A stretch of DNA of 64,000 nucleotides, taken from NCBI RefSeq assembly GCF_000687455.2, contig NZ_JGVW01000095.1, positions 1 through 64,000 on the forward strand. The letters are read 5' to 3'. The stretch comes from Burkholderia sp. lig30. Lineage in GTDB: Bacteria > Pseudomonadota > Gammaproteobacteria > Burkholderiales > Burkholderiaceae. Numbering within the stretch: the stretch's first letter is position 1; each line of letters starts with the position of its first letter. The notes under the pieces are model-generated. The model made no database searches. It saw only the letters and a program-made list of their open reading frames with translations, and had not been told where the DNA came from. The translations under genes were made by a program, and so were the position numbers. This document shows positions 55,385-64,000 of the stretch, in pieces.

Positions 55385-56923
55385 TCAGGACTGCTTGCCC
55401 GCGGGGCTGTCCTGCGGCGCACGGATCGACACGTCCTCCAGCCGCCATGCGAGCACGAACGCGACGGCGATCACCGCCGCCGCGCACAGATAGACGACGT
55501 GCAGCGAGCCGGCGAACGCGTGCAGGTACGCGCTGCGGACCGCGCCCGGCAACTGGCGCACCGCAGCCGGTCCGAGCGCCGCCGGCAACTCGGTATCGGC
55601 GGGCAACGCGCCGGAGAGGCGCGATTGCAGCCCGTTCGAGAACAGCGCGCCGAACGCGGCGACGCCGAGCGAGCCGCCGATCGAGCGGAACAGCGTGGTG
55701 CCGGACGTCGCGACGCCCATGTGGCGGAATTCGACCGAGTTCTGCACCGCCAGCACGATCACCGGCATCACCATCCCGAGCCCGAAGCCGAGCAGCGCCA
55801 TGTACACGTACATCGCGCGCAGCGGCGTGTCGAGCGACAACGTCGACAGCAGCGCCATCGCGATGCCGCCGAGTGCCGTGCCGACGATCGGGAACGCGCG
55901 GTATTTGCCGATGCGCGTGATGATCCGGCCGCTCGCGATCGACGTCGCGATCATCCCGGCCATCATCGGCAGCAGCTGCATGCCGGCCTGCGACGGTGTC
56001 GATCCCTTGACCACCTGCAGGTACAGCGGGATGAACGTCACGGAGCCGAACAGTGCGATGCCGACCACGAGGCCGATCAGGCTGCACAGCACGAAGGTGC
56101 GATGGCGAAACAGCGTCAGCGGCATGATCGGTTCGGCGGCGAGCCTTTCCTCGTAGACGAAGCCGCCGATCGCGACGAGGCCGAGCGCGAGCGTGAACCA
56201 CAGCTGCGGCGACGACCACGGCAGCAGCGTGCCGCCCTGGCTCGTGAACAGGATGATGCAGGTGAGCGCGACCGCGAGGAACCCGGCGCCCATGTAGTCG
56301 ATCCGGTGCGTGACGGGCGCGGCATGCGGCCTGAACGCGACACCGATCACGGCAAGCGCTGCGAAGCCGAGCGGCAGGTTGATGTAGAAGATCCAGTGCC
56401 ACGACAGATGCTCGACCAGAAAGCCGCCGAGCAGCGGGCCGACGATCGTCGCGAGGCCGTAGACGCCGCCGAACATCCCCTGATAGCGGCCGCGCCGCTC
56501 GGGCGGGATCAGGTCGCCGATCGCGGCCATCGTCACGACCATCAGGCCGCCGCCACCGAGCCCCTGCACCGCGCGCAGCACGATCAGCTGCGTCATGTCC
56601 TGCGCGAGCCCGCACAGCGCCGAGCCGGCGAGAAACAGCGCGATCGCGCCCTGCAACACGATCTTGCGGCCGTAGAGATCGCCGAGCTTGCCGTACAGCG
56701 GCAGCACGACGGTGGACGACAGCAGGTAGGCGGTCACCACCCACGACAGCTTCTCCAGCCCGCCGAGGTCGCCGACGATGGTCGGCAGCGCAGTGGACAC
56801 GATGGTCTGGTCGAGCGCGGACAGCAGCATCACCAGCAGCAGCGCGGCGACGATCAGGCCGACGGGGGCGTCCGGGCGGGCCGCATCGGCGGTCGCCGGG
56901 CGCGCGGCGGTTTCGGTTGGCAT
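55385..56923 (-). CDS. DHA2-family multidrug exporter (14-helix MFS)
   Basis: The 512-residue drug:H+ antiporter has fourteen membrane helices. Signature segments are LLSALDQTIVSTALPTIVGD in helix 1, YLLSSTVVLPLYGKLGDLYG, GRKIVLQGAIALFL, and GGLMVVTMAAIGDLIPPERR. The ATG at 56923 follows the natural start; the frame is open upstream to 57037. A strong promoter with an operator-like dyad (56955-56983) precedes it. No TetR or MarR gene is adjacent. Confidence 0.9.
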   Translation of the reverse strand: MPTETAARPATADAARPDAPVGLIVAALLLVMLLSALDQTIVSTALPTIVGDLGGLEKLSWVVTAYLLSSTVVLPLYGKLGDLYGRKIVLQGAIALFLAGSALCGLAQDMTQLIVLRAVQGLGGGGLMVVTMAAIGDLIPPERRGRYQGMFGGVYGLATIVGPLLGGFLVEHLSWHWIFYINLPLGFAALAVIGVAFRPHAAPVTHRIDYMGAGFLAVALTCIILFTSQGGTLLPWSSPQLWFTLALGLVAIGGFVYEERLAAEPIMPLTLFRHRTFVLCSLIGLVVGIALFGSVTFIPLYLQVVKGSTPSQAGMQLLPMMAGMIATSIASGRIITRIGKYRAFPIVGTALGGIAMALLSTLSLDTPLRAMYVYMALLGFGLGMVMPVIVLAVQNSVEFRHMGVATSGTTLFRSIGGSLGVAAFGALFSNGLQSRLSGALPADTELPAALGPAAVRQLPGAVRSAYLHAFAGSLHVVYLCAAAVIAVAFVLAWRLEDVSIRAPQDSPAGKQS

Positions 56924-56954
56924 GGGGCGATGGACGAGTCGATGAACTGGCGAA

Positions 56955-56983
56955 AATGTATCGATTAATAGTTGACTGGTCAA
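56955..56983 (-). promoter_or_regulatory. Promoter with overlapping TTGAC-GTCAA dyad
   Basis: On the minus strand, TTGACC (56983-56978) is followed by exactly 17 bp and TACATT (56960-56955), a good sigma-70 match. The dyad TTGAC-N2-GTCAA (56972-56983) covers the -35 region, so a repressor could block it. The transcription start would be about 30 bp before the exporter's ATG. Confidence 0.6.
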
Positions 56984-57067
56984 TCTCTGCCTGTCCACTG
57001 ATTTGTAACAGGCGCGACACGAATTGACGTGGGTCATGAACCGTCCCGGCGCGCAGGGCGGCCGGAC

Positions 57068-57094
57068 TCAAGTTTCCCGCAGGGAATCCGTAAT
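57068..57094 (+). promoter_or_regulatory. Sigma-28 (FliA)-type promoter of the chemoreceptor gene
   Basis: TCAAGTTT, 11 bp, then TCCGTAAT matches the flagellar consensus TAAAGTTT-N11-GCCGATAA at 7 of 8 and 5 of 8 positions. It stands 50-77 bp before the chemoreceptor ATG. Confidence 0.6.
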
Positions 57095-57144
57095 TCCGGA
57101 AGCCGTGCGCCTATCGTTACGTCATTCACCGTTTACGCTCCAAC

Positions 57145-58704
57145 ATGAACCTGAACGCCCTGTTTTCCCGTTTCTCGATCCGCACACGAATCTTCTCCAC
57201 GCTCGGCCTCGTCGCGGGCCTGCTCGTCGTCACCGGACTGATCGGCATCTTCGGCATGCAAAGCTCGAACCGCGCGCTCGAAGACGCCTATTCGCGACAG
57301 CTGGCGGCGACCACCGCGCTGGGCTCGTTCAACCTGAACCTGACCTTCGTGCGGACGGCGTTGAGCCGGGCGCTGATGCATCCGGATTCGCCGGAGGTGC
57401 CCGAGCTGGTCGGCAAGGCGGAGAAGTACATGGCGCAGGCGGACAGTGCGTGGCGGGACTACGATGCGCTGCCGCGCGACGACGACGAGAAGGCGCTCGC
57501 GGAGCAGACGGGCGCCGCGCGGCGCGCGTTGATCGACCAGGCGCTCAAGCCGATGCTCGAGCAGATGAAGGGCGGGCGGCGCGACGAGGCCGACCGGCTG
57601 ATGATGGTGGTGGCGCCGCCGCTGTCGCTCGCGCTCGCGGATGCGACGGCCCGGCTCGATGCCAACCGTGCCGCGCGCGGCAAGGCGATCTTCGACGCCG
57701 AGCGCAGCAGCTTCAACTGGCTGCGGCTGGCCGCCGCTGTCGGCATCGCATTCGGCCTCGCCGCATGCCTCGGCTGCGCGATCGGCCTGCATTTCGCGAT
57801 CACGCAGCCGGTCGTGCGTCTGCTCGCCCATTTCCGCCGCCTGTCGGACGGTGACCTGACGACCGAGCTGGAATGGACGTCGAAAGACGAAATGGCCGAG
57901 CTGGTGCGCGGCGTGACCGGCATGCAGCGCAACCTCTCGCAGACGGTGCGCCACGTGACGAAGGGCTCCGAGGCGATCGTTACCGCGACCCACCAGATCG
58001 CCGCCGGCAACTCCGACCTGTCGCAGCGCACCGAGGAGCAGGCGGCCGCGCTCGAGCAAACCGCCGCGAGCATGGAGGAGCTGACGTCGACGGTGAAGCA
58101 GAACGCCGACCACGCGCGCGAAGCGCAGGCCTGTGCGGACAGCGCGTCGGACATCGCGACGCGGGGCGCGACGGTGGTGGGCGAAGTGATCGGCACGATG
58201 AACGACATCGACCAAAGCTCGCAGAAGGTGGCCGACATCATCGGCACGATCGAGGGCATCGCGTTCCAGACCAACATCCTCGCGCTGAACGCGGCGGTCG
58301 AGGCCGCACGCGCGGGCGAGCAGGGCCGCGGCTTCGCGGTCGTCGCGGGCGAGGTGCGCACGCTCGCGCAGCGCAGCGCGTCGGCGGCCAAGGAAATCCG
58401 CACGCTGATCGGCGAATCGGTCGAGCGCGTGGCGACCGGCTCGCGGCTCGTCGGCGTCGCGGGCACGACGATGCAGGACATCCAGCAGGCGATCGGCCGC
58501 GTGACCGGCATCATGACCGAGATCTCGGCCGCGTCCAACGAGCAGCGCGACGGCATCGAGCAGGTGAACCTCGCGGTCGCGCAGATGGATCAGGTGTCGC
58601 AGCAGAACGCCGCGCTCGTCGAGCAGGCTGCTGCCGCCGCGGCGGCGCTCGAAGAGCAGGCCGACGGGCTGCTCACCGCGGTCGGCGCGTTCCGCGTCGC
58701 CTGA
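57145..58704 (+). CDS. Methyl-accepting chemotaxis protein
   Basis: The 519-residue chemoreceptor has the classical layout: membrane helix 1 (about 12-32, IFSTLGLVAGLLVVTGLIGI), a periplasmic four-helix-bundle ligand domain (about 35-185), helix 2 (about 190-212), HAMP (about 213-270) and the cytoplasmic coiled coil. The tip hairpin reads IAFQTNILALNAAVEAARAG, then EQGRGFAVVAGEVRTLAQRS, which is essentially invariant. There is no C-terminal NWETF pentapeptide, so it depends on other receptors for CheR binding. The ligand is unknown. Confidence 0.93.
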   Translation: MNLNALFSRFSIRTRIFSTLGLVAGLLVVTGLIGIFGMQSSNRALEDAYSRQLAATTALGSFNLNLTFVRTALSRALMHPDSPEVPELVGKAEKYMAQADSAWRDYDALPRDDDEKALAEQTGAARRALIDQALKPMLEQMKGGRRDEADRLMMVVAPPLSLALADATARLDANRAARGKAIFDAERSSFNWLRLAAAVGIAFGLAACLGCAIGLHFAITQPVVRLLAHFRRLSDGDLTTELEWTSKDEMAELVRGVTGMQRNLSQTVRHVTKGSEAIVTATHQIAAGNSDLSQRTEEQAAALEQTAASMEELTSTVKQNADHAREAQACADSASDIATRGATVVGEVIGTMNDIDQSSQKVADIIGTIEGIAFQTNILALNAAVEAARAGEQGRGFAVVAGEVRTLAQRSASAAKEIRTLIGESVERVATGSRLVGVAGTTMQDIQQAIGRVTGIMTEISAASNEQRDGIEQVNLAVAQMDQVSQQNAALVEQAAAAAAALEEQADGLLTAVGAFRVA

Positions 58705-58788
58705 GCGTCACGCCCGGCGCCCGTTCCCGCCAGGGACGGGCTCGCGAACGCGCGATGCCCTGTCGCGCGCTCGCGCCAGTGACGGGCT

Positions 58789-60450
58789 TCAAGCGGCCGC
58801 GAGCTGCGCGGCCGCGCGTTGCGACGCGACGAGCATCAGCTTCATCGTCGCGCGCGTCGCGCCGACGAACAGCTTGCGCGCGGCGCGCGCATCCAGCGTG
58901 TCGAAGTCGATCTCCGTCAGGATCACGCACGGCGCGGACTGTCCCTTGAAGCGGTAGATCGAGTCGAGCAGCACGTCGCCCTCGCGATACTCCGGATTGC
59001 CGAACAGGTCGTACGTGCCCGTGAAGCTCTTGAGCCGATGCGGGCCGAGATGGTCGAGCGGCGCGAGGGCCGAGCCTTCGCGCCCGCGATACGACAGCAC
59101 CGCGATGTCCTGCTTGCGAAAGCCGAGCGACAGCGCGTGCGTGATCGCGCGCTTGGTCGCATCGATGCAGGCGGCCCCGGCGTCGGCCGGCGCGTCGCCG
59201 CCGTATGCGGATACCACGATGTCCGAGCCATCGAACGGGCTGCCCGAACGCAGCTCGGCGGCGAGCGGCTCGACGCGGCCGACGACGTGGCGCACGTAAT
59301 CGAGCAGGTCGCGCGGGCTGCGGTAGTTGGTGAGCGCCTTGAGCGTCACCCAGCCAGGCAGCGCGACCGGCTCGCGCATGTAGAGATTCTGCAGCGGATC
59401 TTCCAGCCACCACCACGCGCCGCCTGGCGCGAGCAGCCGTTCCAGCGCCGCCGCCCACGGCGCCTGGAAATCCTGCCCTTCGTCGACGATCAGCACGTCG
59501 AACCGCCAGCGCTCGGGCACGGGCGTGTCCGCAAAACGGGCCTCGAGCTGCGAGAACGCGCCCGGCGCGCGGAAGTCCGGCGTGTAGCCGCCGTCGCGCG
59601 CGACCCAGTCGCAGAGCTGGTGATAGTTGGCGACCTTCGCGCCGGGCGGCGCGATGGGCGCGATGTAATCGGCGAGCGGCCGGTTGAAGCAGACGTACAG
59701 CACGCGCCGGCCGGCGGCGATCGCATCGCGCATCACCTGCACCGCGAGCTGCGTCTTGCCCGAGCCGGCGGTGCCGATCACGCGCAGGCGGAACGGCGTG
59801 AAGTCGAGCTGGCGCGCCCATGCAGAGAGACCGCCGGACAACCGCGTGAAGAGCGTGTCGGCCTGGCCGACGAGCGCGCTCGTGTCCGGCGCCAGCGCGA
59901 GCTCGTCGGCGAGGAAATGGTGGATTCTCGGCGCATTCGGCAGGCGCGGCTCGTCGGCGGGCAGGATCTGCCGGATCACGTCGGCCAGCTGCGCCTTGCG
60001 CGTCGCATCGACGATGCGCTCGGGCTCGATGCCCGCGATCGCCGTCTGGCGGATCGTGTAGTCCGGGCAGTAGAGCAGTGCTTCGATGCTATAGGCGCCG
60101 GCGCCGAGCGTGGCCGTGAGGCGCCGATGCAGCGTTTCCTGCGTGCGCGCGAGCTGGATCGACACGTTTCGCTCGGTCTGCAGGTAGACCTTGACGAGCC
60201 CCCGCGGCGTTTCGCGCAGGAAGCCGGCCTTTAGCTGAATCAGCAGGATGCGGCCGGCCGGGCTCACGACGACGAAAGCGGCCTCGCCGAATACCGAGAA
60301 CTCGTGCTCGGCGCGGGTCCAGTGCACGCCGTGATAGACCGTGTAGTCGTCCGGCAAGGTCTGCTCGAGGCGCGCGAGCGTTTCGCGCTCGCGTTCCGCC
60401 GCGCCGGTCGCGGCGAGACTTTTCCAGTCGTCGGGAATGATGCGGGCCAT
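58789..60450 (-). CDS. NERD-domain / UvrD-like helicase
   Basis: The 553-residue protein has an N-terminal nuclease-related (NERD) domain (about 15-110, with FGEAAFVVVSPAGRILLIQL and a following Lys) and an SF1 helicase core. The Walker A motif is GTAGSGKT at 226-233, Walker B is VLIVDEGQDF near residue 330, and motif VI is FVGATRATMKLML near the C terminus. It probably acts on DNA ends or in DNA repair, or perhaps in phage defence; that is open. It stands between convergent and tandem unrelated genes. Confidence 0.85.
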   Translation of the reverse strand: MARIIPDDWKSLAATGAAERERETLARLEQTLPDDYTVYHGVHWTRAEHEFSVFGEAAFVVVSPAGRILLIQLKAGFLRETPRGLVKVYLQTERNVSIQLARTQETLHRRLTATLGAGAYSIEALLYCPDYTIRQTAIAGIEPERIVDATRKAQLADVIRQILPADEPRLPNAPRIHHFLADELALAPDTSALVGQADTLFTRLSGGLSAWARQLDFTPFRLRVIGTAGSGKTQLAVQVMRDAIAAGRRVLYVCFNRPLADYIAPIAPPGAKVANYHQLCDWVARDGGYTPDFRAPGAFSQLEARFADTPVPERWRFDVLIVDEGQDFQAPWAAALERLLAPGGAWWWLEDPLQNLYMREPVALPGWVTLKALTNYRSPRDLLDYVRHVVGRVEPLAAELRSGSPFDGSDIVVSAYGGDAPADAGAACIDATKRAITHALSLGFRKQDIAVLSYRGREGSALAPLDHLGPHRLKSFTGTYDLFGNPEYREGDVLLDSIYRFKGQSAPCVILTEIDFDTLDARAARKLFVGATRATMKLMLVASQRAAAQLAAA

Positions 60451-60619
60451 GTCGTCGATCGTGGCGGATGCCCGCCTTGGTGTGAACAGTGCCGGCTATT
60501 GTACGCAGGAAGCGGCAGGCGGCTGCGGGCGGCGCGTGCGCGGACGGTTCGGCCGACGACGGGGTGGTGCGGCGGGCGGGGCAGGGGCGCAGCGGGCGGC
60601 GCGGCTGGCAGGGCGCGCG

Positions 60620-61474
60620 CTAGTCGCGCGCGAGACGTTTCGCGAGTTCCGCGCTGAGGATCGCCAGGCGAGCCGGCTTTTCGTAGCAGACGACGTCGAA
60701 CGCGCGGATCACTTCGCTGATGTCGGCCTCGCTCGCGCGGCCGGTCAGCAGGTCGCCCGTCAGCACGAAGACCGGCGCGCCGGGATTGTCCGACGTGCGG
60801 ACCGCCTTGATCGCGGTGGCGGCCGTGCAGCCGTCGAACAGCCACTCGGTGACGACCGCGTCGAATGCCTGGCCCTGCAGCGCATCGACGAACGCGGCGA
60901 TGCCGTCGAACGCGGCGGTCGCGAACCCCTGCTGTTCGAGATAGCGGCACAGCCCGGCCGCGCTCGCGCGGTCGGGATCGATCACGGCGACGAGCAGCGT
61001 GTCGCTTTCCGCGCGGCGCGGGTAGATCTCGATCTTGTGCACGTCGTATGCATTCTGATAGAGCACGCCCGAATGCCGCAGCACGCGCCAGCGGCCGTTT
61101 TGCTCGTAGGCGACGAATTCGGGCCGCGCGCCCGCTTCGAGCGGCGCGCCGATCCAGACGGTGCACGGGATTTCCGCGACGCCCGCGTAGAGCACGGCAT
61201 CCTGCGCGTATGCGCCGACCATGCCCGGATCGAGCGTCTGCGCGCCGAACAGCTGCGCGGCGGGCTCGCCGAATGCTTCGGCTACCTTCTTGATCTGCGC
61301 GAGCGTCCACGGGCTGCTGCCGCGCAGCTTGCGGTGGCCCTGCGAGAAACTGAGATCGAGGATGCGGCAAAGCTCGGTGGTCTGCTGCCGCTTGCCGATG
61401 CCGTTGCGGGTCATCAGCTCGCGCACGCGCTCGGCCACCGCGAGGGAATCCGTGGTTATTGCTTCATTGGTCAT
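60620..61474 (-). CDS. BetR-type helix-turn-helix and receiver-like regulator
   Basis: The 284-residue protein has an N-terminal BetR-like DNA-binding domain (about 10-75: VAERVRELMTRNGIGKRQQT, then HRKLRGSSPWTLAQIKKVAE), a middle linker domain (about 80-155), and a C-terminal receiver-like domain (about 160-280: VAVIDPDRASAAGLCRYLEQ, then VFVLTGDLLTG). In the receiver the phosphoacceptor Asp position reads VVTEWLF, so a Glu stands where Asp is expected and phosphorylation is unlikely. It is divergent from the second FAD oxidoreductase gene and could control it. Confidence 0.8.
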   Translation of the reverse strand: MTNEAITTDSLAVAERVRELMTRNGIGKRQQTTELCRILDLSFSQGHRKLRGSSPWTLAQIKKVAEAFGEPAAQLFGAQTLDPGMVGAYAQDAVLYAGVAEIPCTVWIGAPLEAGARPEFVAYEQNGRWRVLRHSGVLYQNAYDVHKIEIYPRRAESDTLLVAVIDPDRASAAGLCRYLEQQGFATAAFDGIAAFVDALQGQAFDAVVTEWLFDGCTAATAIKAVRTSDNPGAPVFVLTGDLLTGRASEADISEVIRAFDVVCYEKPARLAILSAELAKRLARD

Positions 61475-61712
61475 GCTACGGGAACGGATCGGGTCGAATG
61501 ACGTTCAGAGAATGACGCCTTGCGGCGAGACTCGGCGGATAGTCGCAATCGTATGACGTATCCTCGGGCGAGCCGACCGGCCACGCGCGGAAAAGATAAC
61601 TTTACCGCAAAATGGCGTCGGTTCCTCGAAGTCTCGGCTGCGATTGTGTGAAAGATGTATTCAAACGTTACGCGTGCGGCCCACGCGGACGGCAAACGAG
61701 AAGAAACAAGCG

Positions 61713-63041
61713 ATGACGACGACTTATCCACTTCACGACGCATTGACGCGCGCCGGCACCGAATTCCCGGCCGAAGCAGACATCGTGATCGCCGGGGCAG
61801 GCATCATGGGCTGCGCGGCCGCCTATTATCTCGCGTTGCGCGGCCTGAAGGCGGTCGTGCTCGACAAGTCCCGGATCGCCGGGCAGCAGTCCACGCGCGC
61901 GTGGGGCTTCGTGCGCCAGCAAGGGCGCGAGGCGGCCGAGGTGCCGCTGATGATGGCGGGCATGCGCATTTGGGAAGGGCTGGAAGCCGAGCTCGGCTTC
62001 GACCTCGAATGGCGGCAGGGCGGCTGTCTCTATGTTGCGGACAACGAAGCGGACTGGGCGTCGTTCCAGGCGTGGACGCGCGTCGCGCGCGACCACGGGC
62101 TCGACACCCGCACACTCACGCGCGCCGGGATCGACGCACGTGTGAGCGGCCTCGCCGCCCCCGCGCTCGGCGGCCTGTACACCGCGAGCGACGGACAGGC
62201 CGAGCCGCGCCGCGTGGCGGCCGCCTTCGCTGCCCGCGCGGCCGGGGCGGGCGCGCGCTTCTTCGAAGGATGCGGCGTCACGGCGATCGAGACGGCGGGC
62301 GGCGCGGTCGTCGGCGTCGTGACCGAGCGCGGCGCGATCCGCACGTCGCGCGTGATCTGCGCGGCCGGCGCGACGAGTTTCCGGCTGCTCGACGGAGTCG
62401 GCATCCGCTTGCCGCAGCAGGCGGTGCGCGGCACCTGCATGCGCACCAACGTGCTGCCGCCGGTTTCCGCCGCGACGATCTGGGGGCACGGGCTCGGAAT
62501 TCGCCAGCGCAGCAGCGGCGCGATCAATCTTGCCGACGACATGCAGGTCGACGTCGACCTGACGCTCGGCCACCTGCGCGGCCTGAGCCAGTTCTTTCCC
62601 GGGTTCCTCGCGCAGCGCGAGAAGTTCCGGCTGCGGCTGAACGGCGCCGCCTGGCGCGACGCGGCAGCGCGGCTGTCCGGCCGCCTCGGGCCGATCGAGC
62701 CGCGCGATCCGCAGCCGCAGCCGAATCGCGCGCACCCGCCACGCGCGCTCGCGAAACTCAAGGCGATCTTCCCGGCGTTGAAGGACGCGCAGATCGTCGA
62801 GACCTGGGCCGGGCTGATCGACGTGCTGCCGGACGGCATCCCGGTGATCGACGCGCCGGGCACGCCGGGCGGGCTGCTGATCGCAACGGGGTTTTGCGGG
62901 CACGGCTTCGCAATGGGGCCGATCGTCGGGCGCCTGCTCGCCGAATGGGCCGATACCGGCGCGACGTCGCTGGACCTTCCCGCATTCCGCGCAGGGCGTT
63001 TCGCCGACGGGACGATGGTGCGGCCCAGAAGCATGCTGTGA
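61713..63041 (+). CDS. DadA-type FAD-dependent oxidoreductase (second)
   Basis: The 442-residue DAO-fold flavoprotein has IVIAGAGIMGCAAAYYLALR at residue 26 and a C-terminal GLIDVLPDGIPVIDAPGTPG, then GFCGHGFAMGPIVGRLLAEW. It shares the fold of the enzyme at 3415 but is only distantly similar. There is no ETF or GcvT-like partner. It may oxidise an N-methylated or D-amino acid. The ATG at 61713 was chosen over the longer frame because it starts MTTTYPLHDALTRAG, and an AAGAAACAAG site precedes it. Confidence 0.87.
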   Translation: MTTTYPLHDALTRAGTEFPAEADIVIAGAGIMGCAAAYYLALRGLKAVVLDKSRIAGQQSTRAWGFVRQQGREAAEVPLMMAGMRIWEGLEAELGFDLEWRQGGCLYVADNEADWASFQAWTRVARDHGLDTRTLTRAGIDARVSGLAAPALGGLYTASDGQAEPRRVAAAFAARAAGAGARFFEGCGVTAIETAGGAVVGVVTERGAIRTSRVICAAGATSFRLLDGVGIRLPQQAVRGTCMRTNVLPPVSAATIWGHGLGIRQRSSGAINLADDMQVDVDLTLGHLRGLSQFFPGFLAQREKFRLRLNGAAWRDAAARLSGRLGPIEPRDPQPQPNRAHPPRALAKLKAIFPALKDAQIVETWAGLIDVLPDGIPVIDAPGTPGGLLIATGFCGHGFAMGPIVGRLLAEWADTGATSLDLPAFRAGRFADGTMVRPRSML

Positions 63042-63143
63042 CGCCGCCGCACGCTGCGCTTGCCTGCCGTTGACGGGCGAGCCGGCGCCGCTTCGCGGCG
63101 TCTCGTCGTAAAATCGGGTCCATATCGTTCAGGAGACACCCCG

Positions 63144-64000
63144 TTGGCCTCGTCGCCCGCTCAACGCCGGTCGTTGCGCTTCCGCCTGCGCCGCGCCCGC
63201 AATCCGTGGCAGGCGCCGCGCACACGCACGCTGTTTACGCGCCCCGCGACGTCGCCGCGGCGCACGCTGCTGGTGCGGCTGTGCTTCGTCGTGTTTCTGT
63301 GCTCGCTCGCGTTCCTCGTTCTCTACCTGGACCGCGACGGCTTGCGCGACACGACCAAGAGCACGCCGATGACCGTCGCAGACCTGATCTATTTCACGAT
63401 GGTCACGGTCGCGACGGTCGGCTACGGCGACATCGTGCCCGTCACCGCACGGGCGCGCCTGATCGACGCCTTCTTCATTGTGCCGATCCGCATCGGCATC
63501 TGGTTCGTTTTCCTGGGCACGGCCTATCAGTTCGTGATCCAGCGCGTGATCGAGGAATTCCGCATGAAGCGCCTGCAAAAGCAACTGACCGATCACATCG
63601 TCGTGTGCGGCTACGGCCTCTCCGGCTCGATCGCCGTGCGCGAGCTGCTCGAAAGCGGCGTCGATCCGGCGACCGTCATCGTGATCGACGCGCAGCAGCA
63701 GGCGATCGAGGCGGCGACGTCGCTCGGCGTGGCCGGCCTGCTCGGCGATCCCGCGCAGGAGGATCTGCTGCAGCAGGCGCAGGTGCGTGAGGCCAAGGCC
63801 GTGATCATTTCGGTGACCGACGATCCGACCGCAATCCTGCTGACGCTGTCAGTGCGCAGCATCGCACCCGACACGAAGATCGTCGTGCGGATTCAGGAGA
63901 ATCTCTATCAGCGCCAGTTGCGCCAGGCGGGCGCGGACGTGATCGTGTCGTCGACGAAGATCGGCGCGCTGTTGCTCGCCGACGCGGTCAGCAGCCGCTA
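63144..64000 (+). CDS. Potassium channel with RCK/TrkA-N domain (partial)
   Basis: This ion channel has two membrane helices and a pore loop with the selectivity filter TVGYGD at residues 91-96. A cytoplasmic Rossmann-like RCK domain starts near residue 150 (HIVVCGYGLSGSIAVRELLE, then ESGVDPATVIVIDAQ). The start codon is TTG at 63144, preceded by AGGAG; no ATG fits before the first helix. It runs off the window end after about 285 residues, so part of the RCK C-terminal region is missing. It probably controls K+ flux in response to ligands. Confidence 0.9.
   Translation, partial: MASSPAQRRSLRFRLRRARNPWQAPRTRTLFTRPATSPRRTLLVRLCFVVFLCSLAFLVLYLDRDGLRDTTKSTPMTVADLIYFTMVTVATVGYGDIVPVTARARLIDAFFIVPIRIGIWFVFLGTAYQFVIQRVIEEFRMKRLQKQLTDHIVVCGYGLSGSIAVRELLESGVDPATVIVIDAQQQAIEAATSLGVAGLLGDPAQEDLLQQAQVREAKAVIISVTDDPTAILLTLSVRSIAPDTKIVVRIQENLYQRQLRQAGADVIVSSTKIGALLLADAVSSR

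Overview
The window looks like part of a Burkholderia chromosome, most likely from the Burkholderia cepacia complex. It is high-GC and gene-dense. It carries a CepI/CepR-type quorum-sensing pair that closely matches those I remember from that group, two Burkholderia-type trimeric porins, a DUF4148 protein, an Rnk regulator and a cyanide-insensitive bd oxidase. In Burkholderia cepacia-complex genomes cepIR lies on the second replicon, so this is probably chromosome 2. I saw no rRNA or tRNA gene, insertion sequence, prophage or CRISPR array.

Positions 1-13600 form a nitrogen/one-carbon block. A minus-strand operon encodes a DadA-type FAD dehydrogenase, both electron-transfer-flavoprotein subunits, a HutD-like protein and ETF-quinone oxidoreductase (cut by the window start). 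Divergent from it are a LysR regulator and an N-formylglutamate deformylase. An XRE-cupin regulator then diverges from glnT (type III glutamine synthetase / gamma-glutamylmethylamide synthetase family), glxBCD (the family that makes N-methylglutamate in methylotrophs) and an Amt ammonium/methylammonium channel. Together they could be a methylamine nitrogen-scavenging route ending in an ETF-linked oxidation and a deformylation. That is inference.

Positions 13600-24400 hold housekeeping and signalling genes: a major porin with a terminator-like hairpin in its leader, rnk, a DUF4148 protein, a CBS-domain protein, ribA, a candidate 55-nt sRNA, the cepI operon, cepR, an MgtC-like membrane protein, a metallophosphoesterase and a RutE-like nitroreductase. 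AlkB follows an 8-bp tandem repeat.

Positions 25100-43500 are a catabolic island. A 14-gene plus-strand operon encodes a three-component Rieske oxygenase, two short-chain dehydrogenases, a cupin, an alpha/beta hydrolase, an IclR regulator, a ThDP enzyme, an aspartate-dehydrogenase-like enzyme, an aldehyde dehydrogenase, an extradiol-type dioxygenase and an MFS transporter. It is flanked by a paralogous IclR gene, a dedicated porin and an amidase. Two near-identical GTTCC...GGAAC palindromes, one in front of the porin and one in front of the operon, suggest one regulon. The substrate is unknown.

Positions 43800-64000 are accessory metabolism and respiration: a small secreted protein, arylamine N-acetyltransferase, a Baeyer-Villiger-type monooxygenase operon, a ureohydrolase, a sulfonate-type binding protein, a MerR regulator, cioAB plus a small overlapping subunit gene, a DHA2 exporter, a chemoreceptor with a sigma-28-like promoter, a NERD-helicase, a BetR/receiver regulator, a second DadA-type oxidoreductase and a potassium channel cut by the window end.
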